Shown: one piece after another, positions 1 through 9,099 of the stretch
Numbering within the stretch: position 1 is the first letter of the stretch
Layout of the letters: every line of letters begins with the position of its first letter
Assembly (NCBI GenBank): GCA_015680685.1
Contig: MNCI01009669.1
Coordinates: 285,907-315,993, forward strand
Length of the DNA stretch: 30,087 nucleotides
Reading direction: 5' to 3'
From: Gnetum montanum
Lineage: Eukaryota; Streptophyta; Gnetopsida; Gnetales; Gnetaceae
The notes under the pieces: model-generated
What the model was told of the DNA's origin: nothing
What the model saw: the letters and a program-made list of their open reading frames with translations, nothing else
Database searches by the model: none
Made by a program: the position numbers and the translations under genes

Positions 1-690
1 GTTGTTCCCTACTCTCCCTACTTCCTTGCCCTTGTCCTCTCTCTCGAATTTCCCGTCAAGGTCTCTCGTTTTGTCTACCTTTATCCTCTCCATTGTGTTC
101 ATGATGGTTGTGCCTAGATGTGGAAGGAGAGGATGAGTGATGTGAATAAGGGGAAGAAGAAGGGGAACCATTGCCATGACAATGTTTCCTATCTTCTCTT
201 CTGCTACTCTAGCCCTGATCGTGATGACAATCTAAGTGCCCATCCTTAGCATGAGTGGTTGTTCCCTCTGTGAACAGTTGGTGTTCATGGGCATTAGAAC
301 CATGGTTATGTATCATTGATCGTAGGTTTTGATACCCTACCTCCTCACCATCGTTAGGAGGGGAAACATCATTTGCTAAAGAACCTGTTATAAGGGGTTC
401 CTCATCTCCTATTTTGCTAAGGATGTGCGGGCCCTTGCCCTTCAACAGTGTATGTTGACTCTCCTACCTTGAGTCCCTCATATGTTGTGCTTCTGTGGAA
501 TGATAATCCCTCATATCAAATTCATCCGCAACATATTCAGCAAATAATTCCATCATGCTAATCTGTGCCAAAGCACGGAAGAGCATGTTAGGGACTGATT
601 GATCTGGGGGTAACAAGATGTTACCTTGCAAATCTCTACATTGCAGCTATTCATCTTTATGGAGGATAAAGGTAAAGTCTGAAATATACT
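1..690 (-). pseudogene. gag: N-terminal gag of an Athila-like element, cut by the window edge
   Basis: On the minus strand one frame can be followed from about 690 to 210. It contains FTFILHKDE, then a TAG, then GNILLPPDQ, FRALAQISMMELFAEYV and GDEEPLITGSL. It aligns by eye with the gag start of the full element further right (LTFIFY, then ENIVLPPKHLA), so both belong to one family. After a TAG near 210 the sequence becomes Ser/His/Pro-rich and then charged (GNGSPSSSPYSHHSSSPST). The frame is broken by TAG codons at about 464-466 and near 210, and the assembly scar at 693 lies just upstream, so the true start is unclear. It sits about 300-900 bp inside the 5' LTR at 1015-2060 and has the same orientation, as expected for gag. 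The rest of the element lies outside the window. Confidence 0.7.
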
Positions 691-748
691 CANACATTGC
701 AGCTATTCATCTTTATGGAGGATAAAGGTAAAGTCTGAAATATACTCA
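638..748. repeat. Exact 55-bp duplication around a single N (assembly scar)
   Basis: The 55 bases at 638-692 are repeated exactly at 694-748, with one N at 693 between them. Everything around them is a diverged old repeat, so a perfect duplication abutting an N is best explained as two overlapping contig ends joined without merging. The real locus probably has one copy. The duplication interrupts the upstream part of the gag relic. Confidence 0.85.
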
Positions 749-995
749 TCGAGATGAGTATAAACTATCTTGTATTATTTAGGACTTGGCTAATTTCGAC
801 TATGTGTTTTATTTGCCGATTGTCTCGTGTATGGTCCTTAGGTGGTGAGTTTCTCTTATGAGAAGAAGACATTATTATTAGTGTGCTAAATTTACCATTA
901 TATAATTTTTTATCTTGATTAACCCAGAGGTTTGTTTAGGCTCCCAACGATGTGAGTGATATCCTTTATGTTCTATTCGATGCACAAACACTTAG

Positions 996-1013
996 TCCCA
1001 GACAATGGCGCCA
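996..1013 (-). other. Primer binding site, tRNA-Asp type
   Basis: Read on the minus strand this is TGGCGCCATTGTCTGGGA, one base inside the LTR end at 1015. It matches 15 of 18 bases of the reverse complement of the plant tRNA-Asp 3' end (TGGCGCCGTTGCCGGGGA), the usual primer of Athila-lineage elements. It fixes the orientation: the LTR at 1015-2060 is a 5' LTR and the element body runs left. Confidence 0.85.
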
Positions 1014-1920
1014 ATGATGAGTGGCAAGGTACCCCTACACTCAACCATACGAAACGAGTGTAGCACGCATGATCTGATTGAACTTCATAGACTAAGTGCC
1101 TACACGCTCCATGGAACACTAATCATTCGTTGTCTTCTCAGACTTACTTGTAGTTGTCATGGTGTATGGTTAAGTAAGTCCGAGGTATATGATTTTTATG
1201 GTCTTTTATGTTTTTCTCCTATGCTATCGAGGTGAAGGGTTGAGAAACTAACTAACTCTAACTAATGACTAAGTCTAAATTACCTAGCATTAGCATCTGT
1301 TCCCACTTATCGTACACACCCTGAACTAATGCAACCATGGCTACCAAATGCTAATCGTTGTTGGGATCACCGCGCGTAACACATGTGCTTGAAGTGGTTA
1401 TACTGAGGCACTTAACTAGGAGGAAAGGATTGAGAGAATCTATCTAGCCTAAGTACGATGAGCAGCCGATTCCTTGACTAATCGTACACATTTGGGACTA
1501 CCACTGGGATTACCAAGCGTAGATCCTGGATACGCCACTAGGTTACCAAGTAGTCACACTAGATGCTCGTAATCAAGTCGTACTCATACCGTATGCGATG
1601 AGCAGCCGATTTCTTGACTATTCGTACACATCCTTAGATGCTCGTAATCAAGTCGTACTCATTCCACATTCTAGGAGTTTAAGGGTGAGAGAGAAAATAA
1701 TAAATAAAATCTTATTCCATGCACTGTAAGGTTTATCTAGGAAGTTTGTCCTTATTTCCGTACACAACTTGTGTTCAGGTACAATGTTGCTCGAATAAAG
1801 ATCCGTTCACTTTAGGACTCCTACTGTGGGCACATGGAAAATATTTTATCTCTAGAGTGATCAAACTGCCAAAGTTTTCCTACTTCTAACTCAGGATGGA
1901 GAAACAAGGGAGAGCCGCCT

Positions 1921-1930
1921 CTTATTTATA
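1921..1930 (-). promoter_or_regulatory. LTR TATA box
   Basis: The minus strand reads CTATAAATAAGAGG here. The same CTATAAATA core occurs at the matching place in the three related LTRs (13503-13513, 15399-15408, 27228-27236), which supports it as the U3 promoter box for minus-strand transcription. Confidence 0.6.
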
Positions 1931-1934
1931 GATA

Positions 1935-2025
1935 TGGCGGCGGACTGCGATATCGCGTACGCGACATCGTAGGGGATGACGCAATATCGTGTATGCGATA
2001 TCACAGGGGATGCGATATCATGTTT
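1935..2025. repeat. Clustered GATATC/GCGATATCG palindromes in U3
   Basis: About 90 bp just upstream of the TATA box (in element direction) hold repeated short palindromes: GCGATATCGCG, CGTACGCGACATCG, CAATATCGTGTATGCGATATCAC and GCGATATCATG, spaced by GGGGATG. The matching place in the other LTRs has related but drifted arrays (GATATCAG, GATATTAG and ATATCATAG at about 15426-15495). In the solo LTR there is a different CpG-rich array (GCATCGACGAGGCCGCGTC). Confidence 0.6.
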
Positions 2026-2060
2026 CTCATGAAACATGAAACATATTTGTAGGTTCATCA

Positions 2061-3400
2061 CTAATGCTCCCTCTTCACACTTGATCCCATAGCTACCACA
2101 TCATGTTAAGAAGTCCTCACATTGGTGAAACAAGATTACAATGGAATGTTAAGAGTTAGGGATGAGATAATGGCTACATTGGCTATCAAAGAATGATCAC
2201 ATGGGCTAACAAAGAATTTCAAATGTGTTGACATCATGGAAATGGTATGGTAGTGACATGTTTTCTAATCAAAGAGGTCTTCATACTTCATGCTTGAACT
2301 ACTGGTTACTTGATGATGTTTAGAGGAACTAACACTTGGTAGTAGGCTTCTTTGGCCACTTGGCTCCCTTTTCTTTCCTTAAGGGAGTGAAACCTTCATT
2401 AGTTATGTTGTCGAGGCCAAACTTTCATTTTTTCACTGAATGAGATGCGTTACATTCAGTGAACTTGGTTCATAGAGCATGTTGAAAGATATGTCACATG
2501 GCCATGATGCATGGATATTAAACATTATTTTTCATTGTTAGAAAGTTAGGGGGCATTAAAGTTTGGTTAGGGGGTTATGGCTTGGGAGGCATAACAAAGA
2601 TGATGCGAAGCAAGTACCATTATCAAGATTAAACAAGCTAACCAAATATCATGTATTGAGATCATATAGTGACTCACCTTCATGATGAATCACACCCCTA
2701 CAATGAATCTAGGTTCATCCTTCGAGCATAACTCCAAGAGGATAATCAAAAAAATCAAAGGATACATGTGATTATAAGAGGTTGCCTATAATTATAAGTA
2801 GATGTAGGCTACTATGAGATACAATTAGTAGAACCTAGGAACCTTGTATCCTGCTTTACATATTTAGACAAAGTTTGCAGTGTATTTGAATGCCAAAAAA
2901 GAGATATGAGGTCATGCAAGCTCGCTTGTCAAAGGTTATAAGATCCATCAATGTCACATTCTCATTCAAAGATGCAAGCAAAAGATCAAAAACACTAAAG
3001 AAAATATGTTAATGTTAGATGTAATTAAGACCATGTGAAACTTCTACTATTTCCTTGTAGGGCTTTGATCATATCTTGAGCAAACTAAGGTTCTGGTGAG
3101 AAACTTTGTTTCAATATTTTCTCCTCATCACTGGGCTTTCAATCAAGGACTCTTTTGTGATGTTTCTAGCATCAAGGTCACAAGTAGTTAGGACATTGCA
3201 TGATGTTAAAGCTAAACGATTAAAGACTTACAGGCTCTTGGTTTAGGAATTCAAGGGCAACTTGGTTGATTAACATAATCAAAAGGGTGTACTTTGATTC
3301 AAAGGTTTGGCAAATGCTAGCTCAAATCTACATGTCAACATAAGCACATCAAGTGGCATCTACATGGCATAACTCCTAAACAATGTTAAAATGATGCAAA
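2061..3400. other. Unrecognised AT-rich DNA with one strong hairpin
   Basis: I see no coding frame or known repeat here. The one clear structure is a perfect 10-bp inverted repeat, TCACTGAATG at 2433-2442 and CATTCAGTGA at 2453-2462, separated by 10 bases. Confidence 0.5.
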
Positions 3401-3404
3401 ATAT

Positions 3405-3640
3405 TATAATAATATAGCAAAATAAGGTCAAATAAGTTGAAAACAAAGTAAGACAAGGCTAAAAAAGGTAGGGTAGGATCACTATAAGGCAAAGCAAGGT
3501 AAAAATAGGTAAATTAAGGTAAAAGCAAAGTGAAAATAAGATAAAATGAAGTAAAAATAAGATTAAAACAAAATAAAATATGAAAAACAAGGTTAAAAAA
3601 GGTCAAATAAGGCAAGTAAGGTGAAAATGGTATTAATTAA
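3405..3640 (+). repeat. Purine-rich low-complexity tract (AAGGTAAAAATA-like)
   Basis: About 230 bp are dominated by A and G, with an irregular repeating core of AAGGTAAAA, AAATAAGG and AAAATAAGA. The tract looks like a decayed short-period repeat and codes for nothing. Confidence 0.6.
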
Positions 3641-3950
3641 TTAAATTTAGTTTTTTAGTTAGAATAAGCAAAAAATCTAAAAAAAAATGGGCTATAAGTT
3701 ATCAAAATTAGGAAAAATCAAGCTATAAATTGTTAAAATAATTGGTTTTCATGGTCAAACTAGTTTAGAAAAGCCAAAAATTCCTATTTCCTAGTGTGTA
3801 GAGGCCATGGTCAGTTTTAGGTCCAAGTTTAATGTATCTAGTTAATCCTCTCACCAATTTTCTTACACATAGCATATGAAGAAAAAATTATATTTGTTTT
3901 ATTTTTATTTCCATGTTTTTGGGGTTTGGGAAAGGAAATTAATAGTTTTT

Positions 3951-4340
3951 TTCCTTACACGTTCCCACATGCTATGTAGTGTGTAGAACTCATATTGGCA
4001 ATGTATGGGTCAAAATAGTAATTTTCCTTGTACCACACGCTCACACACTATAGAGTGTATGTGACTTGGATTTTTAGTATGTGAATTAAAATAATAATTT
4101 GTGTGTCACATGTTACCACATGCTACACAAAGTGTGGAACTTATATTAGTAGTGTATGAGTTAAAATAGTAGTTTCCATGTGTTACACGCTAGCCCACAC
4201 ATCATCATAGTATGTGGAACTTGATTTTTTAGTATATGAAATCAAGATAGTAATTTTTATGTGTTCATACACTACCCCACATGCTACATAGCATGTGGAA
4301 CTTGGATTTTCATTATGTGAAATCAAAATAGTAATTTCTA
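3951..4340. repeat. Five-unit minisatellite, 75-81 bp period, with hairpin core
   Basis: Five degenerate units each run from a CACATGCTA/ACACGCTA-type palindromic core, through GTGTGGAACTT and TTAGTATGTGA, to AAATAGTAATTT. The last block recurs near 4014, 4090, 4165, 4246 and 4327, a spacing of 75-81 bp. The fifth unit holds a perfect 10-bp inverted repeat, CCACATGCTA / TAGCATGTGG, at 4277-4298 with two bases between the arms. Confidence 0.75.
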
Positions 4341-5379
4341 AGGCTTTGCAGTTGGATGATATCATACTAAGACTTCCAATGCTTGGATTGAAGCCCATCA
4401 ACACTAACCCTAGACATCTTTATAGTGGACTAGGAAGGCATTCATGTTGCAAATAAGGTGTGCTAGATGACAAGACAAGGGAGAGCTACTATTGATACAT
4501 TTTTGGTCATTTTATGGAGCAGACATTATAAGGTTGTAGTGCCAAAAGTAAATTATTATCGAAAAGAAAGAAGAGCTTAAGACTGAAAGGAGATTTCATA
4601 TTAAAAGAAGAGAGGGTTCTTAAGATAGAGAGATATGGAGGTATTAAAGCTTGAACAATAGTTTTTGTTTCTTCAAGAATTTTTAGATGCCCATGCAATA
4701 AGCTCAAAAAGATATTTGGAATAATAACTTTTGTAGATTATAAAATCTAGTTGAATAAGTAAGCTTAACTTATTACTTTTAAATAAAAGCTTTAGTTCTA
4801 GTTCCTTTTTGGCTTTAACACATAAGCTATTATTCATTTAAAATCCTAAAATTGCAAAAAAAAAAATGAGATGAGCTATGTTAAGGCTAATGGAAGTAGA
4901 AACTCTTTTAGCTATGGAAAACCTTGTGATAAACAAGTTTCATTCCACTCAAATTCATACCTAACACTCCCATTAGCTACAGTTTATTTCACTTTTAATC
5001 CCACTATTAGCTCCTTACAATAGGGATATGAATTATGAAGGCAAAGAATACTTAGCAAAGATATTTAAGCTTTAGAAAAGAAAGGAAAGGAAGCTTCATA
5101 AGCCATTATTAATGTATCTAGCTTATTAAGAGTGTTATGATCACAATGGCTTGATGAATAGCATAGCACAAATATGTCACCCTCACAAGCTATTTTGATC
5201 AAGCTTTGGTATGGAAACTTTAGATAAATGATGAAAAGTCTAAGTTGCAATATTTCATGAAATAAGGAGCAAAAACATCTCATAAGCATTATGGAATTGG
5301 TTCAATAAAGAGCTTTTGGATGTTTACAGATTCTCATCTAGATGAGATTCACCCATTTAGATGCTTAAAAGCTCATCTT
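4341..5379. other. AT-rich DNA without a recognisable gene
   Basis: Nothing coding is supported here. AGCTT and TTAGCT words are common, and there is a 16-bp perfect palindrome, TCTCATCTAGATGAGA, at 5332-5347. Confidence 0.4.
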
Positions 5380-5830
5380 GATCTTTTGACATCACATTAG
5401 CTTTGCCACATATTAGCTTTTCACGTCATCTTCTCTTCACATTAGCACACTATCAAGCCTATTCATAAAAATGATTTTCACCACTACAGACCCATTTTTC
5501 CACTTGGTAACCTACCATGTTAGCACAACATCAGCATGATGTTAGCAATGCCACATCGGCAACTAGAGTAACTGCATTTTTCATCTAGGTGGATTTTTCT
5601 TTTTTGCCAGATCATCTTCTATAAATGTTAGCATGAGGCCAAGTTAGCATATCACATTAGCATTACCACATTAACTTATGTCATGTCATCATGATGTTAG
5701 CAAGTTGCCACATTATCTTCTAGGGATGGCTCATAAGAATGATTACTAGCTTGATGAATTGGTTCTATCACATCAACATGACTTTTATGCCATGTTAGCT
5801 CATAGAACTAACATGATAACATATAAAGCT
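5380..5830 (+). repeat. TTAGC-rich irregular repeat region
   Basis: The words CACATTAGC, ATGTTAGC and GATGTTAGCAA recur many times in about 450 bp, together with CATCAGCATGATG and CATGTCATCATGATG. No fixed period is visible. It lies directly upstream of the plus-strand LTR copy and may belong to that element's long U3, but I could not find a matching segment beside the inverted copy. Confidence 0.4.
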
Positions 5831-6017
5831 CATTCATGAGGCCACATTCTATCCTTATTAAAGAGCACATGGGGTTTGATGCATTGAATCAAATCATTAA
5901 AAAGCATGATATTACAAGAAGTTACTTAAAAGTTAGAAATAAAATAGCTTTAAAACTAAATTCAATAAACCATGCTTTCTTAAGAGAATGTGGCTATCCA
6001 ACGTCTTATATAAATAA

Positions 6018-6227
6018 GACACTTGGAAACTATAACATTTAATTTCTATGGTAATTGTAATTAAATTCTTGTAGTGGTTGTAACTAATTTTAATTTCCTA
6101 TGATGTTGTAACTACCAAATAGGACACTTGGCAACTATAGTATTTAATTTCTATGGTAGTTGTAACTAAATTCATGTAGTGGTTGTAACTAATTTTAATT
6201 TTCCATGATGTTGTAACTACCAAGAAG
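6018..6227 (+). repeat. Tandem 105-bp duplication in U3, ending at the TATA box
   Basis: Two units (6018-6122 and 6123-6227) both start GACACTTGG and end GTTGTAACTACCAA. They share ATTTCTATGGTA and GTAGTGGTTGTAACTAATTT. The second unit ends four bases before TATAAAA. The inverted LTR copy at about 12140 has only one GGACACTTACCAACTAT block, so the duplication appears specific to this copy. Confidence 0.8.
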
Positions 6228-6231
6228 CCAC

Positions 6232-6238
6232 TATAAAA
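6232..6238 (+). promoter_or_regulatory. TATA box of the Tat-like LTR
   Basis: TATAAAA stands in CCACTATAAAAAGAGCTTC. The same context is conserved in the inverted copy, where the box is at 11982-11988 on the minus strand. Confidence 0.6.
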
Positions 6239-7439
6239 AGAGCTTCAAGGGTAGAATGAAAAGGGGAGGAACTTAGAAGAAGCATTAAAGATTACTTGTA
6301 AAAATGGCTTGCTAATTACATCATCAATTCATCTACTTTGTTTAAAGTCTTGTAAGTTCTTTTCTTCTCATTTTGTCTTAGTTTCTTACCTAATAGTTTA
6401 GATAGCATTTTGTTTGGCATTTAATTTTGAGATTTTTCTATTGCTCTTATAGCTTTTTTTTTTTTTTGCAATTTTAGACTTGTATTAGTTAGCCATGTAA
6501 GAGCTTATATTTTCCTTTAAAAAGCATCTTGAGCAATTTAATAATAATGTCTTTATGAAATTGCATGTTCAATACTATAGGGTCTAGAAAATCTTTGATA
6601 TGTTTAATTGACTTTAAAGTAGCTTCAATTTTAAAGTTTTTTCTTCATGTTCAATTTTGAAATTATTATACCTTTTTTAAAAGATCCATTATTGCAATCC
6701 TTGATAACTATTAACTAGCCATATAATAGCTTGGATTTTGTCTTTTACAAAGTGTTTTGGTGGTATAATAAGAGTGACTTTTATGAAATTGCTTCTTGAG
6801 CTTAGAGGTTTTGGACAATTTGTAACACTTTAGGTTGAATTGGAATAACATTATTTTGAAGTGTTTTCTCATGTTCAATTTATCTCACTTAAATGTTTGT
6901 GATTTCACACAAATCTACTTTTTTTTCTCTCTTCTCTTTTAAAATTAATTGACTCTCACTCTATTTGTAATTTTATTGTGGATCTTTCTCTTTGAGGAAA
7001 ACTAGGAGTAGATTTCTATAGATTTGTGCTTAAGCATTTTGGTGAAAGTTTATTTGTTTTAAGCAACATACTATGGACACTATATAGACTAAGTGACTTG
7101 AAAAAATAGAAATATTTAATGACTCATAGTATTCAAAAAGGTTAGCTGAATTTCTGTTATATTAGCTAGTTACAGTTTCATACACAAACCCAAACATTTC
7201 AACATTCATAATAGCAAACACACACTTACGCTTAGTTTAATCTATTTTCATTGAGCTTATTTGGACGCATCTAAGCCTTGGTGTTTCTAAAGATTAGCAA
7301 ACACCTAAACTTAACTTTGAAGGAGCACCTTCATTTCTCATGATCCTAGTCACGAGATTAAAGTAAATGTTGATGGTTCCAAACAATCACTAGTCACCAA
7401 CAACTATGTGCAACAACAATGATAAGTAGAGCTACGTTC

Positions 7440-8400
7440 AGTGTAGGGTTTTAGTGGTGCTAGCAGAAGACATAGAAGTGGGGGTTGAGCCTACAAGGTA
7501 TGTGGCATGTTAGTAGCTAATAGTGTAATGCCAACCTATGCTGCAATAGGGTGGTAGGGCTTTCTACCATGTAAAGGTCTCAGTGGTTTTGCATGCATCG
7601 GTTTGACTCCCATGGCCCAATACAGGATACATGGTCCTAATGGCTAGGTGTGATCCCAATATAGGATTACGTGGCCCTTGCAAGTATGTTACCCTACAAA
7701 ATATTTTATTTTATTATTTTAGTGACAGAGGCTGTAGAGCTGCAAGGATGACGAGCAATGGCAAGGAAGAATGGTGGTGCTAGTGGACACTACAGGAAGG
7801 AGATTGGCAAGTTGTAGTAGGTGGTGCCATGGTGATGGATGACAGAAGAAATTCATAATAGTGGGGGTTGACTTTACATAGCAGTGTGTGGATTGGGCTT
7901 GGGTCATATTTGCATAAAGGGTGGCACATTGATGGGTTTGTGTAGCCCCCTTGTAGGGCATGCATAGCGCAGACAAGCTTATGTGGTGGGAAGAGAGAGG
8001 CACATTGGAGGACAAAGGGTTTTCGCAAAACAATGCAGGTTGTGAATGCACAGGAGTTAGCAGGCAAGGGGAGTGGAGAAAGGTCATGAAGGCGACAAGA
8101 GTAAACAAGCTATAGATAGGGCAACCTAGGCATTTAGCAGCTATGTGAGGACAAAGATATCTCAAGGTGCCCTCGCAATTGTAGCAACCGTTGAAGCAGG
8201 CAAAGCACATCCTACATGATGTTGGAGTAGTTGGTGTTGTTACTGCTACAGTGTGCTAAGTTGGAGTCCTCCACATCGATGTCTTTGTTTGTGAAGGAGA
8301 AGCATAGGCAAAGGGTGGACTTGAGGGGCTTGTGCAACCCCTTTTCAAAGCCTGCACAGCCTAGGTAGGCCTACATAGCTTGTAGGCCACATGGCTCCAA
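7440..8400. repeat. GC-richer block of degenerate repeats, period about 385-390 bp
   Basis: This stretch is clearly richer in G than its surroundings. Related segments recur: AAGTGGGGGTTGAGCC near 7475, ATAGTGGGGGTTGACTTTACA near 7857 and GTAGTTGGTGTTGTTACTGCTACA near 8228. CATAAAGGGTGGCAC near 7913 matches CATAGGCAAAGGGTGGAC near 8304. Within it CCCAATACAGGAT is repeated as CCCAATATAGGAT at about 7617 and 7653. A 163-codon open frame on the minus strand (7719-8210) looks fortuitous. Confidence 0.4.
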
Positions 8401-8860
8401 AATGGTTTTTATTAGTTTAAGGTTATTTCAAGTTTTAATGGTTACATGTTTTAAGGTGATGATAGTGATCACCTTGATAACACCTTTTTCTTCCCTAGTT
8501 TAATCAAAAATTTTAATATTAATATTATGTTAGGCTGGCAATCTTAAATGTCATGGTTGTTGGATAGTCACCATATTCATAAATTTAAAGACTACATATA
8601 TTTTTGTTCCACTATATAATTATGGCTATGGCTATGGATATTTGACTGCAAAATTTTAATTTTTTTTATTATGCCCTATATTTTTCTATATTTTACATGT
8701 TTATGTAAACATAAATGGTAAACATAACAAGGCTATTCAAATAACACATAATATAATGAAAATTGTAATATTAGGTATAAGCATGTAGTTTAAACTTTTA
8801 AATGATGCTATTAGGTAGGTCAACCACAATGTTGGTATAGGGGGAAAAAGAAGTTATTAC
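8401..8860. other. AT-rich DNA, nothing recognised
   Basis: No coding frame, repeat or motif that I can support. Confidence 0.4.
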
Positions 8861-8863
8861 ATT

Positions 8864-8954
8864 CACTAGTTTTAGGCCTTGGTAGGCCATGGCTTCACTA
8901 GTTTTAGGCCCTAGCAGGCCATTGTGTTACTACTTTTAGGCCTCAACAAGCATG
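8864..8954. repeat. Three tandem 32-bp units with TTTTAGGCC core
   Basis: Units at 8864-8895, 8896-8928 and 8929-8954 share CACTAGTTTTAGGCC followed by a second AGGCCAT palindromic half. They lie just past the visible end of the Tat-like gag-protease relic. Confidence 0.65.
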
Positions 8955-9099
8955 AGATAGCTTTGAAATAAAATACAGAAATAAAACAAACATTGAAACA
9001 TGCTATAAAGCTATGCAAGTAAATAGATGATCATTAACAAAGGAAAGAAGAGAATGTCCATTGTAGAATTGTTGTTTGATCTCTAATAGATCAAGGGGC

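Larger units (their letters stand above)
1015..2060 (-). mobile_element. 5' LTR of an Athila-like element leaving the window on the left
   Basis: The LTR runs from TGATGAGTGG at 1015 to GGTTCATCA at 2060, which gives TG...CA ends on the minus strand. It shares landmark blocks with three other LTRs in the window: the CAACCATACGA block near its inner end, the GGATTACCAAG and CTAGGTTACCAAGTAGTCACAC blocks, and GTCGTACTCATTCCACA. The five bases outside it are CTAAT (2061-2065), the expected target duplication; its partner would lie outside the window. A partial internal duplication is present: GATGAGCAGCCGATT...CGTACACAT occurs near 1457 and again near 1597, and the CTCGTAATCAAGTCGTACTCAT block follows each copy. 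CpG sites are still frequent, unlike in the LTRs of the full element. Confidence 0.85.
5990..7390 (+). mobile_element. LTR plus leader of a Tat-like element, plus-strand copy
   Basis: From about 6120 to 7390 this is colinear with the reverse complement of about 12150-10990. Shared blocks include CACTATAAAAAGAGCTTCAA, TACTTGTAAA, CATCATCAATTCA, GTGAGATAAATT-type words, GTTACAGTTTCATACACAAA and CCTTGGTGTT. The inverted partner leads into a Tat/Ogre-like gag-protease relic, so this is read as LTR followed by leader. Similarity stops near 7390, and no gag follows on the right. The LTR end and the primer binding site are not certain. CTTGGTGTT followed by CTA is conserved in both copies near the likely end (7279 here). 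Confidence 0.6.

Noticed and set aside
1935-2025. CRISPR-like repeat array
   Set aside because: The repeats are short palindromes without regular spacers, sit inside an LTR, and the context is a plant genome.
5332-5347. 16-bp palindrome TCTCATCTAGATGAGA as a functional operator
   Set aside because: It is a single occurrence with no gene nearby, and palindromes of this size occur by chance in 30 kb of AT-rich DNA often enough to need more support.
5836-6042. 68-codon plus-strand open frame
   Set aside because: It lies at the start of the U3 region of the plus-strand LTR copy and overlaps the 105-bp tandem duplication. No motif.
7719-8210. 163-codon open frame on the minus strand
   Set aside because: It is the longest open frame in the window but has no domain pattern. 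It is Cys/His/Ser/Leu-rich in a way that follows from the G-rich plus strand, it lies in a degenerate repeat block, and another frame overlaps it.
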